Assembly (NCBI GenBank): GCA_036785705.1
Contig: JAWUZG010000365.1
Span: forward strand, 1-64,000
Reading direction: 5' to 3'
DNA length: 64,000 nt
Source of the DNA: Acanthornis magna
Taxonomy: Eukaryota; Chordata; Aves; Passeriformes; Acanthizidae
The notes under the pieces were generated by a model that worked only from the letters and a program-made list of their open reading frames with translations, had not been told where the DNA came from and made no database searches. This document shows, one piece after another, positions 46,666-58,755 of this stretch. The first letter of the stretch is position 1. Each line of letters begins with the position of its first letter. A program made the position numbers and the translations under genes.

Positions 46666-49180
46666 ACAAAATGTCCACATTTATGCTTGTAGAAGCAGAG
46701 TCCCCCGAAATGGGGAAAAAATCAGATCTTTCAAGCAGAAAATGAGGATATTTAGCAAAATGCAGCAATGTTCTACAGCAAGTGCAACTCACAGCAGCCA
46801 TTTCTGCCCATGGCTTTGTGACATTGGCAAGTGGTTGCCACGTCACTGCCAGCACAGTGGCCTCCATCTCTTCTCCCTTAGTACAGCTGAAGAGCTGGTT
46901 TTAGAGTATGGTAGGAGCTCACTCTCTCTCCTGCAGATAACCAAGTGCTCCCTAAAGCACAAGATCTAATATGGAGGCACAAGTGGTATTTACACCAGAC
47001 CTCATTTTGGGCTCATTTAAGATTGCTCTGCAGTACAAATGACAAAGTATTTGTCATATATAAATTTGCTAAAATGAAATAAAGTAAATGGCACACAAAT
47101 CTCATGTAATCCCCTGGTTAATCAAAACTGCTAAAGGGCTTAAATACTTAAGGTATTACAGCTCCAACTTGAAAATCATCTTTTTTCATGTTTGTTACTT
47201 ATTTTTGTGCATGGCTAAGATGAGTAAAATCTCGAACCAGAGGGATAACTACTCCCAAACACGCAGGCATTTGGATCCAGATCTGAACTTTGTGGTTGCC
47301 CTTGCCTCCCTACCGGCTGAAGCCCAAACCTCCATTACCAAGCACCCCAAACTGTGATACTGATGAGAACACATGTGGGAAACTTTGCTCTTACGCACAT
47401 ATAACTCCAAAGTTGTCATCACTTCCCTCTCCACAGCCTTGGCTGTGAATTTGAATGAAGCCCAGTGGTGCCGCAGTCCATTCTTCCCCCTCTTTATATT
47501 CATATTTTCTCCCCACTTTGAAATATATTTTCATACAATGCCAACTGGAAGCCCTCAAAGCTGGAATGCTTGCTGTCACTTAGACTATGCAAGGGAGGCA
47601 AATTTTATTGGAAACATTCCTTCCTTTCCTTTTAATTTTTGCTGCTCCCATGCTGTTGTTGGCAGCTTTAGATCCATATCAGAAGAAAAGCATGTAAAAT
47701 GCATGCAGTTAGGCAGTGGTCCTCTAAGGCACTTCATGTGCACAAATATCTGCAGCTGTGCACTGCTTCTGATCTGCAGGAGACTTCATATGGGCACTGA
47801 GATCAGCACACATCAAATCCCTGTTATTAAACACATGTGTCTTTAAAGCAATGAGCCTTAATTCCTGTTAAGAGAGTCCAATAATAAGAAGAAAAATAAA
47901 TTATATTCACCCCTAGCAGAAGGGAAATGACAATCTCATTCTCTCTGTTCAGGTCATACCAGCCCGGAAATGCAAGAACATAAAAGACTAATAAGGCTTA
48001 TAGTGAGATGTCTTAAAAATCCTGAAGTACACTTAGCATTCAAATAATACTTACAGTTTTTTCCTTTCTATATATAGCCAGATGTCTGTTATGGCTTAAC
48101 ACTCTTGGTAGGCAGCAAGAACAGTCAGCTAAAAGCCAAAACTAAGTGTATTCAGATTCCTACCTGATGTATATTTTTAACCATGAAGATGAGAAGCTGG
48201 GAACAAATTAACAGGCAAGGTATTAATCTCAAAGCACATTTATATTGAGTTTAACTGTCTTACTGAAAGCAATCCTTATAAATTAAGGAGCACAGAGCAT
48301 AACAAAGGAGAAGCTAAGTGATAATTAAGGAGTCGCTATATGCAAATGAGACTAGCTGACGCAAAAATCCACTTTGGCTTCATGCCCTGAAATCATATGC
48401 TGCAAATGAAGTAAAAACAAGAAGGAGATTGATGGAAAAGCCAATGAATAGCAACACTTCCTCGCAATTATTATTTTTCTTTCTTATATATGAATTGAGA
48501 TATAACTCCATGCTGACCTTTGAAATACATACCTAAAAAGTACAGCATTTTAGCCCTGAGTTTAGGAAATGTAATGTAAGATAAGAGACTTAGGAAGGCA
48601 TACAGCAATAATTCGCAGGAAATACTGCACTTCTGTCATGTAATTTTACAACCAACATAAATTCATATGGGTACATATTTCAGCTGGCTTCTAGAGAGCG
48701 ACCCATCAGTACAAATCCCCACCGAATGGAGCAGCCATACACCTCAAAAGATATTGGCATTAGTAGAACCATATCTTGCAGCCTTGCTCATGCAGAAATT
48801 CCTCCCAACACCTTGAGAAATGTTACTGGTACAAAAAATTTAGGACACAACAGAAAAGCTGGCAATATGCTGAACAGAGGCCTCTTTCTTTTTCTAGACT
48901 CTGCTTGCCAGGTTACTGATAAAATCAAATCTTTATACATGGTTGTGTTTCTGCCCTGCTTTTGAGATTTGCACTCTATGTGCAAATCTATATTTGGGCC
49001 TTTATCCATGGCTGTGCACAAGGTGTTTCAGGACATCTCTCCAGCCTGAGCACAAGCCCTAGAGGATCCAGTGGTACTGATGGGCACAGCAACTCACAAA
49101 AGACTCACAGCTATCATCTACAAGGAATATTCAATGATATGCATAGAACAGGTTGGTGATTCCTACCCTAGCACCCTTGT

Positions 49181-52100
49181 GTTTCTAGTGAATATATAGA
49201 TCCAACAGGACACACACCCTGGCAAAAGTTTAGATATTTCTGATTTTACTTACAGAAGGACAAAGTCTTGGTGGTTACATTTAGCAGGGAAATAAAAGAA
49301 TTGCTGCTTTTTAATTCTTTTAATACTGGATTTTTAAATAATTCATTCTACATGTATAATATGTAATTGAATTATCCTAGGCAACAATCAGCTGGAAAAG
49401 GCTGGAGATTTTTTAGGGTTATTTTTGCTTTACTTCCCAGTGTAGTATAATCTTAAATTGCAGATATGGGTATCTGACATTATACTATGCCAAGAAAAAC
49501 CCTTCACACTTCCATTTATTTTTTCTACTCAGCAGATGGCCATTTAGTGGATGCAAGCTTCTGCACTGAGGTGTATAAGAGCTGCTCTTATAACCTTTAC
49601 CTTTGGAGTGAGGTAGGCTTGGTACCTTTTAGTTACTTTCCTTCAGTGTGAGCCTGCCACTGAGATTTCTGTTTTCTTGTCCTTGCTGTGAAATTATGAG
49701 TCTTGGTTGTGTTTGTTTCAAAAATACTGCAATTGATAATATATACAAAGTTCTCCTTGCAAGGCAGTCCCTAACCAATTCACAGGTAATATAAGTCTCT
49801 TTCCTAAAGCTGATGTCAGGAATATTTTGTCACTTGAAGTGAGGCAGAAACAAGCTTCAAATTCACATTGATCACCCCCTCTCCAAAACACTGACATTTC
49901 AATTCCTATATCCCTCTGCTGCACAACTGATAGGCCTGGGCAATTCATTCTTGTTTTCCTGCATTCCCAATCTGCCCTTACCAGCTGTCCTTACACTGAA
50001 AACCAACTCGTGTTTGCAACTGGATGCGTAAAATATGACTTAAAAAAACATACCAGTAACAGTGAAGATGTGAATATGAAAATACTAAATGCCAGACTGT
50101 TGTTGACTTTGATATTTCATGTTTGATGAACAAACTGGGATTCCCAAGTTGAGGAAGTGGTAATTAGCATGGTGGCTGCCTCAAGTACACATCCATCCCT
50201 GTGAACAGGATAGTCCTGATATCTGTTAAGAGGTAGTAATAGACTGCATTCTTTATCCTTCTAACACCTAAAGCCTTATTGTGAAGGTAACACACATGCA
50301 ACTTGTGATAAACCTGCAAACCCCAAAGTCCTCTTAGTGGCATCAGCCCTGTTCATATCAAATGAGCATTTATTTTCCTTAAATCCAGAAATCATGTGAT
50401 GACTCATCAAGTATTGGCAAAGCTCTCTGCAGGCAATAAGAGAGTGGTGAGTAGAACAGAGACTTAGTGGATGTGTTGAAAATGCCACAAAGAACAATGT
50501 GTAACCAATGTTATTTGGCATATATGCCCATATTTTATAGTACAAGGTGTTAGTAGCTGTCTGTCAAGGAATAAAAATATAACGATAGTCATGATGTCTT
50601 GTACCACTCCTCTACCTTCTCATAAAGCATAAATACTCAGCTTTTACCTCCATGTTTAACAATCGGTGATATTACAGTAATATTTAGAACTTCTTTACCT
50701 TAAGCAGTAAAAATAACTTCACTGAGGAATTATGAATTCAACTTCAATGGCCAAATTAAGGATTTGGTTTCAGCTCAACATTTTCTTGGGACCTGCTTAT
50801 TCAGTAATTATATTCACAAAACAAAACAAAAACCCCCAGGACTTCTTAATTTTACTGAACTTTTACAGTTCCTCCCAGTCTTTCCTGTGAGTTTTTTAAT
50901 CAGTGGAGTCATTAAACTGAAGGAATTCTGCATTTGTCTGCACAGTAAAGATCGGATTGTGATCACATACTTCTTTTACTATGAATTTTTCAATCTTTAG
51001 ACAAGGACTAGGGAAAAAGGATAGAGCAGTTAAATAAGAAAGAAAAATAAGAAAAATATAAACCCAAGCATTTAGTCTTAATTCAGATTATTTTCTGATG
51101 TACCTTTTTATACAAAATTCATCATAATTCACTCTTTTTCCTTGGTCTTGCTGAAAAATATGTTACGAAAAATTGCGTCTGCCTTGTCTGAGAGAGCTGG
51201 TGCATATTAAAAAAATCTATGGGTCAGTGAAAATGGAGTTTTATGATAGAACACATTAGTATACAAAATGTAATAAAATAAGAGGAAGCAAAACTTGCTA
51301 CAAGCAAATTTCATCATTTCATACTGTGGTGCATCTGCATAAAACAGCAGCTGGAACTGCTCTGTAGCCTTTATAACCTTCTGTTCGTGGTTCTCAACAC
51401 ACGGAGTTACTGGCGTTGTATGTGCACAAACAGAAACTGCCACACCATTATCACACAGGAAAGCAAACACATTATTATTTTCTCCCTTTTCTCCCATCCC
51501 TAGCTAATGTCTCATCATAACAACCTCATCAGCTATCACCGATAATCTGCCCTACCTCTTATCTTCATCTCAAATGCAACTCAAAAAATGACTGTAAGGT
51601 AATAACCATGGCCAGCCTGGCTGTGAGCTGAAGGCAGACAGGGAACTGGGAAAAGCAGCACGTGCAAAAGGCTGACCTTCAAAACAGCCATTTGCAAAAC
51701 GTATGTGCTGCCATAAAATAACATTAAGTAACCTTTCCTGTGCTGCTGCTCTCAGTTTCACACCGAGGCTGATCAACACTGCCCTGCAGCACCCACACAC
51801 TCATGAAGGTTCCTGGTTTAAAGTCATTTAGCCTAATAATACCACTAGCTTGAAAATAGCCTAGTGTACCCCACAGAGGTGGCAACAAAGCAAAAGCCAA
51901 GCCAGGCCAGACAGCCCAAAGTGTCCCCCCCAGCAGATGACCCCACTGGCTGCCTGGGACAGGCACGACCCCCACCTGCAGAAACCCTCAAAGACAGAAG
52001 CACTTTCTGGGCCAACCAGCTAGACCGTACAAAATGAAGTTGATGTGGTGAATTCAGTGAATTTGGTACTTCTGTGAAAGGAGTCAGTTTTCCCTCCACC

Positions 52101-55100
52101 CTGCCCATCTATAACTTTGTGGGGAAGAGATTTTGTTTTATAAGTTTTGTTTAATAAATAATGGCCTATGCCCATGAGACATCATGGGGCTCGCCATAAC
52201 TGCCCTGGTGCCAAGGGATTCTTTTCCTAATATATACCTGAATATTAGACTGCGGGGCCCTGCATTCCCTCAACTTGCAGAAAACACTCAGCAATATTAT
52301 CCAGACCAAAGAAGCTTGGGTACACAGCACGGCTTCAGCTGGAACTCTACTCCATTCACCCACAGTGGGCTAACGACTGCAGCTCAGAGCATGAGGAGCA
52401 CACAATAAAAAAAGAGTTTGAAGACAACTTTTTTCCTCCACACCACTCATTTACTCTCCCTGGTGTTGCTCAGGCCTCACAGCTCCCCAGTTCACAGCAG
52501 GAACTTCAACCCAGTGTGTTATGACAGGCATATTCCAGTGGCTAAGGCAGCCCCACTGGCAGTCTTATTCACAAACTCCTTCCAGCATTTCAAAAATTAA
52601 AAATAAGCTGATTTGCCATGCATGTGAGATACTTCTTCCACACACAAGTCCACCTGCAAACATAAATTTTAAATGTTCCTTTCTCCATTACTTATTCCCT
52701 CCATACTTTGTGCTTATACATTGTGGAGCACAGAATGATCTGTTGTTCATTTAAGAGCTTAAAAATCCATACCAGTTTCCCGGAACTAAAGCCAACACAC
52801 TGCTTTACTCAAGTGAGATCTACTCCACAAAACACAATTACCCAGCAATTGACTACACATCAATGGGACAGCACATGATTAGACAACAGTGGGGAATCCT
52901 AATGATCCCCTGTGAGAATTAGGGGAGTGCAAGCCTCTCATTTTCTGCTCCATGATGTGTAGATGAAAAGCGCACTGGAAAGAATACAAAATGAACGGCA
53001 GTATTTCTGTGCACATCCTAACTTCATTCCCATGGGAATGTGGAAATCTAACAAGACCATGATTATCACATGGAAGACAAAAAAACCACTGACCATAATG
53101 TCTTATTTAAAAGCACAATGACTTGTCCACATCTTTAGCCCTGATGTTTTCAAAGTGGCTCTTAGACACACATACTCAACTCCAAAGTATTTGGGAGCTC
53201 GCCAACATCCACAGGTAGGTGGCAGATCCACTGTGCCACAGCTCTAGGGAAACTTCACCTGACTCTGAGTGGAGGATTACTCCTCTGACAGAGCACTGCA
53301 GTGGAATTAATACAGCTCTCCCAAGGCCAGACATAGTGCAACAGCGTGCTGCAAGGACGCTGGCCAATATTTATTTGTTTATTCCATTCCCCATCACATG
53401 GGTAGGGGAGAGTTTGAACCATGCATATGGGTTTCTCTAATCTTCTGAAGAAGAAAATAATTTCAAAATGAGCTATAAACCATGATTTCACACTCTATTC
53501 ACTTCAACCCAGGATATATTAACATCCCAAGAGAGATGTGAATGTTACCAAAGGCTGTCAAATTAACAGAAATACATTGACAAAAAGGATTAGGCTATGT
53601 TAGTGCAGCATTAATGGTGCTAAGTGATGGAAAAGCATGGCCTAGCTTACAGCAAAATTCCTTTTTTCCTGTTCACAAAAAGAAATGCAATTTCTGTCAC
53701 CTGATTTTTGTCCTTGCTTGATTTGTTTGACATATTTTAAAGGGATTCTGTGGCTTTCTCTTTCATGGTTCTTTCACAAACAGTACTTTACAAGGTTTGA
53801 CACATAAAAACTCCTCAACAGAGCTGATCAAATTGCTTCGCAGTTTTAGGAAATTTAGTGATGCATACGCTACAATACAAATTCAGCAATTATACAGGGA
53901 AATTAGGGCAGCAATGTCCAGCATGTGTAATTTTAGCAAATACCTCCTGTCTGGTGTGTACTATCTTCCAGTAACTGGATTTTTGACTGCTTTAGGTCTC
54001 CTGTGTCACACAGTAAAAAAACAATGTTTCCCTTGTTCCCTGGGCAGCCAATTTTGTGGAGCACATGCCAACATTATCAATGGGATTTGCCGTACTAGAT
54101 TAACCTCATAGTTCACCTTGTCCAGGACCAAGTGACTAATGTTATCCATATGGTATTTTCAAATATTACTTATTTTGCCACTCTCAGTAAGCCTAGTTTG
54201 ATTTCCTTTCTTGGCAACAGATGTGCATTGAACAGGGCTCTCAGTGAGCAATAGCTCTCTAAAATGTAGCTCAGTTTTCTCTTGTTAACTTCATCCTCTC
54301 CCAAAGCATTCTTATCCCACTGCTCAATTGCTGTGCATTTAGTAAGCTTCCTTCTTTCTTTAGTTTTTCCTATCAATACAGTTCAGTAGAAAGCAGTATG
54401 TTTTGAAGACTGTTTGAAGGAATTAGATGGCTGATTTAGCCTGAAACTTATTTATTGTCATGTTTGGTGATGATCAACACTGAAGAAGTGACAGTAAGGT
54501 ACTTTTTACACTGCTCTAAGCTATAGTCAGCAAGGGACTGGGAGAGAAATTACTGGAACATTTCTATCTTCCCAGCATGCACAAATATCTACTGTTGTTG
54601 CAAGCATCTGAGACCTGCAGGTCTGGCTCAAAGCTGTCTCTCCTTCCACTGCTCTGATTCTGTGCCGAAATATCTCAGGTAGTCAGAAGAATCTGACAGC
54701 ACATCTATCTTCCTGTTATTTATACTCACCAGTGTAGTACTTGAGCAGTTAATGATAACACGCAGTGTACCAACACCAATGTCCTTTGGCAAACATCACT
54801 TAGGACACTTCTTTTGCAAGCTGTACACATGTAAAGTGAATATTTCTCTTCTACTTGAGGAAGTAATAAAGCCTTGGAGTCAGAGACATTAAATTTACTC
54901 ATCTATTGGGAGAGTTAGAAGATGAAATACAAAGGCTGCTATGCTGTATTTTGGATGACCTTAGTTCTAAAGCACCCATGACTATGTGATGTTGTTTGCT
55001 CCCTGTCTCAAGTCATTCCCTGTACATTCAATTAGCAAAAATAATTGCTTCATCACAAACTGAATAAAAATGCCAAGACCCATTTAGAGACAACAGCAAT

Positions 55101-57132
55101 CATTAAAAAAAACCCATCTGCAGGAGAGCTGAAGGCATTTCAAATACGCATATGAGATTTAAAAATAGAAGAACACTTCAGAGTGTTCCAACTGCAGACA
55201 AAATCCTGTTTAATTTCAAAGGTGGCAGGGTTACTAATGCATCAGCTACTTCAAAGACAACAAAATAAATTGCTTTTTTAAAACACTGGCAGTTCCTTCC
55301 AACATGATGGGAAATGCATAAGATTTACCAAATATGAAATGTAATGTGCACAGGTTGCTCAAAAGATGCCTTAATTTGCATGAGGGAGCATTACAAAAGG
55401 CATAACTTATCATCACAGTTAGGCTTAGCTTTGGAAATTGCTGTTCAGTCATGAACCTCAAATAGTCAACCCACAAGGCCATCTCTCCATTTTATTCCAT
55501 AATGCTGGAAAAATAAAGTGTTGTTTATATAGCTGGAAGGCTTTGCTCTCTTATAAAACACAACAGGAGAGTAATTTATTTAATATCATTATTTAGCATG
55601 TGCATGACCATAGATAAATAGCAATCCACTGAAGAATTTAAGGCCTCCCCTGAAATATTTTTACAATCCTCTCAAAACCAATGAACTTTTGACTCGGGAC
55701 TGGGTTTTGTTTTCAACAATTATTTTTCCTAAATCTATTAGCAAGCTCTTATTAACCTTTGCACTAAATGCAATTAAAAACACAATACCATGCACACAGG
55801 AAGGGCATATGCCTGGTTACTGGGATCCTCATTCTCAAGCTGAGATGGCAAAAGTTGTTCCTCCACGTTGAGTTTTACTGGCTCCATACAGCAACTCGCC
55901 AATGAAGTTGCCAAATAAAATATGAAAAGCTATGTTTGGTTTATGGTTGAAAAGTTTTCCTTGCATTTAGGAGCTCATATAAACACAACACCGCATGGAT
56001 AACAGTCTGAGCCCCTAGGCTTCTAAGGCGTGCTGTGCTGTGTCCTTTGGATGATATTATCTCGATGGATCATATTGTCACCTGAAGTCTACCCATTTTA
56101 ATGAAATTATAGTTTACTCTATGGATCAGGTGATCTTTTAAGATGCTTTCAGAAGATGAGCATAAGGAAATATAAAATGAAAACATTCAAGTTTATCAAC
56201 AAAAACCTGAAGCCTGTGTTTCCAAAAAAAAAAAAAAAAAAAAAAAAATTTGAGAGAAGAAGCTGAGAAACTGGAGGAAACCAGAGAAACACATAATTGT
56301 TTGCAAATAGTGGCTGGGTAAATAAATTCAGGCACAGGCTTGGTACACACTGTGTGATAGGGGAACAGTTCCCTTCCAAGTCTGAATTTTCATCAGGACA
56401 CGCACATCTCCATCTGTTGCAGAGCCAAAACAAGAATTCAAGCTCGACAACTGCTTTGAAATTGAGAGGAACTGCTACCAGGACATTGAGCGATAGTGTA
56501 AACCATGTAAAAGAATTATTCTTAATGATTAGTGTTTTATATATGATGGCTATTGATCCAGTTACTGGATGTGTTTTACAGGGAATGGAAGTACTCCGGG
56601 GGAAAAAAAAGAAGATAATAGTGAGTAATAAATGGAACTTTTAAGTTTTTTTCTACCACTTGCATATGTATGTATAGATATATGGTATAATACTTAAATC
56701 AGTGTCTCCAGGTTCTGCCAAACAAAAGAAATGTCAAAGTAGTAATATCATACTTTTCCTATTAATAAAACAAGAGGATACTATCACCTTTCAGGAGTGG
56801 GAAGGCCTCATCATATTCTGCCTTCCTCTCCAAATTCATTGAACAGTAAATATTTCAAAGGGCTCAATCTTGTTCATTCACTCCTTTTTTTTGTGCAGCT
56901 TTGTATAGCTCCTTTGAAGCAGCAGTCCTCAAAGGATCAGACACTGAGTTTTCTAATCCTGTTTCAACTTCTCAGCAAGACTTCTGAGTTATGTTAAAGA
57001 TTAGGCAACATTTTTTCTGTGCTGAGGCCTTCTAGGCATCTGAACAAGGAATGAGCCCCCCAAATACGCTAAACAAAGGTGACATTGCTGTTAGCCATAA
57101 AACTCCTTAAAGGAGATAATTTCTATTAACAA
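49181..57132. other. Flank outside the right arm; no gene seen
   Basis: Homology to the left arm cannot be tested here because its partner lies outside the window. The DNA is AT-rich with a GC-richer patch at about 51880-52110, where frames of 80-90 codons are open but unrecognised. A donor-like CAG/GTAGGT occurs near 53212. None of this is enough for a gene call. Confidence 0.55.
56224..56248 (+). repeat. A25 homopolymer
   Basis: A run of 25 A bases. It might be the tail of a retrocopy on the plus strand, but the upstream sequence resembles nothing I recognise and no flanking duplication was found. Confidence 0.85.
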
Positions 57133-57249
57133 GAAAAAAACCAAACTAACAAACAAACAAAAAAAACCCCCAACCCCCCCAACAACAAAAACCCCCCCAA
57201 AACAAACAACAAAAAAACCCCCGCACCAAAAAACAAAACAAACAAACCG
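57133..57249 (-). repeat. A/C-only tract (T/G on the minus strand)
   Basis: About 115 bp of almost pure A and C include runs of five to seven C. It is the complement of the T/G tract style seen elsewhere in the window, here in the opposite orientation to the other three. Confidence 0.93.
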
Positions 57250-57592
57250 TTATTTAAACCAGCCCTTATCATGCCATCTGAATCAAAAAACATATGTACA
57301 TAACAAACTTCTACAATCAAGTAAATAGGAAACAACTGGGATTTTAGCAATTGTGCCATATATGAAAAATGTTCAAAAAAGGGTCAAAGTGCGATCCACT
57401 GGGGGATGGAAAGCCAAATGTTCCTGCAAACTCCTTCCTTAAAATGCTGTTATGTTTAGCAAAGGTTGTAAACAGCCCACTCTCAGGTATAAAGTATGGG
57501 GTGTGAATCCTACCACAACAACCCTACAGGCAAGTATTTTCTGTAAATACGTCTTATTCCAGGCAATTTTGAGCACATGTGGACATGGGTGG
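57250..57592. other. Short non-coding stretch
   Basis: Unique sequence between the A/C tract and the GT microsatellite. Nothing was recognised. Confidence 0.5.
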
Positions 57593-57634
57593 ATGTGTGT
57601 GTGTATATTTGTGTGTGTGTGTATGTGTGTGTGC
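57593..57634 (+). repeat. (GT)n microsatellite
   Basis: An interrupted GT array with TATATTT and TATG breaks. An ordinary dinucleotide repeat. Confidence 0.9.
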
Positions 57635-58634
57635 CTGGGCACATTGGTGAGAATAAGACCACAATGTTATGAACCACCACATCTCACAAGTTCAGAATTT
57701 CAAATTTCAGCTGCACTGACAGTGTTTCTTAGTTAAATTATTCTTTATCAATTTCTGTGAAATATTTGGTGACACACAGGATGGAGATTTTTTTTTTCTC
57801 AAATTAAGTAGAATGACTCCTGCGTAGCTGTTTGGGTTACTAACATCATGCAAATATGGCAAATTTCTTCTCTAAACATATTCCCTCTCACCCCTCCTGT
57901 AGCTGAGGGATTTTACAGGGGAACTGACAACTCAAGCTGCTGAGTTCATACCCACACAAAGGCTCCTGCCCAGAAGGTGTCAGGATGGGACTGTAACAAT
58001 AAAGGTAAGCTCCAAGGTAAAAGATATGCTGCTGACCTCTAAGTGCTCCTTTGAGATGTGGGGCCATATGGAGCTCACAGGAGGGATGTGTGCTGGCACC
58101 AGGGGAGATTCTGTCCTAGCAGTAAATGCAGAAGGCATGCTGCCAGCCACCTTCCCTTCATACAGTCAGAAAAGGGGCACAGAGGGGACCTTTCTCTCAG
58201 CCAAAGAGGTCCGAGATGAGATCAAACCCTTCAACAGAACTGTAACAGGAGAAAATGTTGCACGTGTACACACTAGTGGCACATTTCAAAGTCGAAGAGA
58301 CACAAGTGAGTATCCTTCTGATATCCAAGTGAGTATGCCCTTCTCCTTTGGATGCGAGTATGAAGTCATTCTGTGAATGGCTTCAGTGTGCAAAGCCATG
58401 ACATGAACAAAAGCTGAAGCACAGCCCCTGCCAAGTCCAGCATTGCTCCCAAAACATCAACAGTGACACACAGAACTCAACTCCAACTGGTGCTTCAGGC
58501 AGCTGCCCTGCCAGCCACTCAGACAGGGAGATGAAGAAACCTTGAGTTTGTCTGTCTGGCCTCCAGGGAAGTGAGCAGTCATAATCTGAAATGTGAGAAC
58601 AATCCTTTCCGTTGTAAGAATTCCACTGTGACAG
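57635..58634. other. Non-coding stretch containing an unrecognised 116-codon frame
   Basis: This is moderately GC-rich unique DNA. A plus-strand frame at 58026-58376 is open for 116 codons starting MLLTSKCS. It shows no signal peptide, membrane segment or motif I recognise and has no flanking evidence of a gene, so it is not called as coding. Confidence 0.4.
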
Positions 58635-58755
58635 TTTGGTGGTTTTTTTTTGCTTTGGGTTTTTTTGTTTGTTTGTTTGTTTGTTGTTGTTTTTGTTTGT
58701 TTGCTTGTTTGTTTGTTTGGATTTTTTGTGTGGTTTTTTGTTTTTTTTTTTTTTA
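58635..58755 (+). repeat. T/G-only low-complexity tract
   Basis: About 120 bp of T and G with GTTT tetramers and a T-rich end. It lies about 1.4 kb from the oppositely oriented A/C tract at 57133-57249, so the two could pair as a loose inverted repeat. Confidence 0.93.

Larger units (their letters stand above)
38969..49180 (-). repeat. Right arm of the giant inverted repeat
   Basis: This is the reverse complement of 1-9933. It is about 280 bp longer than the left arm. Nearly all of that comes from a solo LTR with its duplicated target (287 bp together) at 43892-44184, and the remainder from microsatellite, homopolymer and minisatellite length changes. The visible match ends at 49180 only because the left arm runs out at base 1, so homology may continue to the right. 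The same CR1 fragment, stem-loops and dyads occur here in mirror orientation. Many differences sampled by eye are CG versus CA/TG, for example near 1967, 4788 and 5127 of the left arm. That pattern fits ordinary decay of two formerly identical copies. Confidence 0.95.

Noticed and set aside
56149..56433. Frame with a poly-Phe block near the A25 run, or a processed pseudogene ending in this tail
   Set aside because: The Phe block is the homopolymer. No parent gene similarity or target duplication was found.
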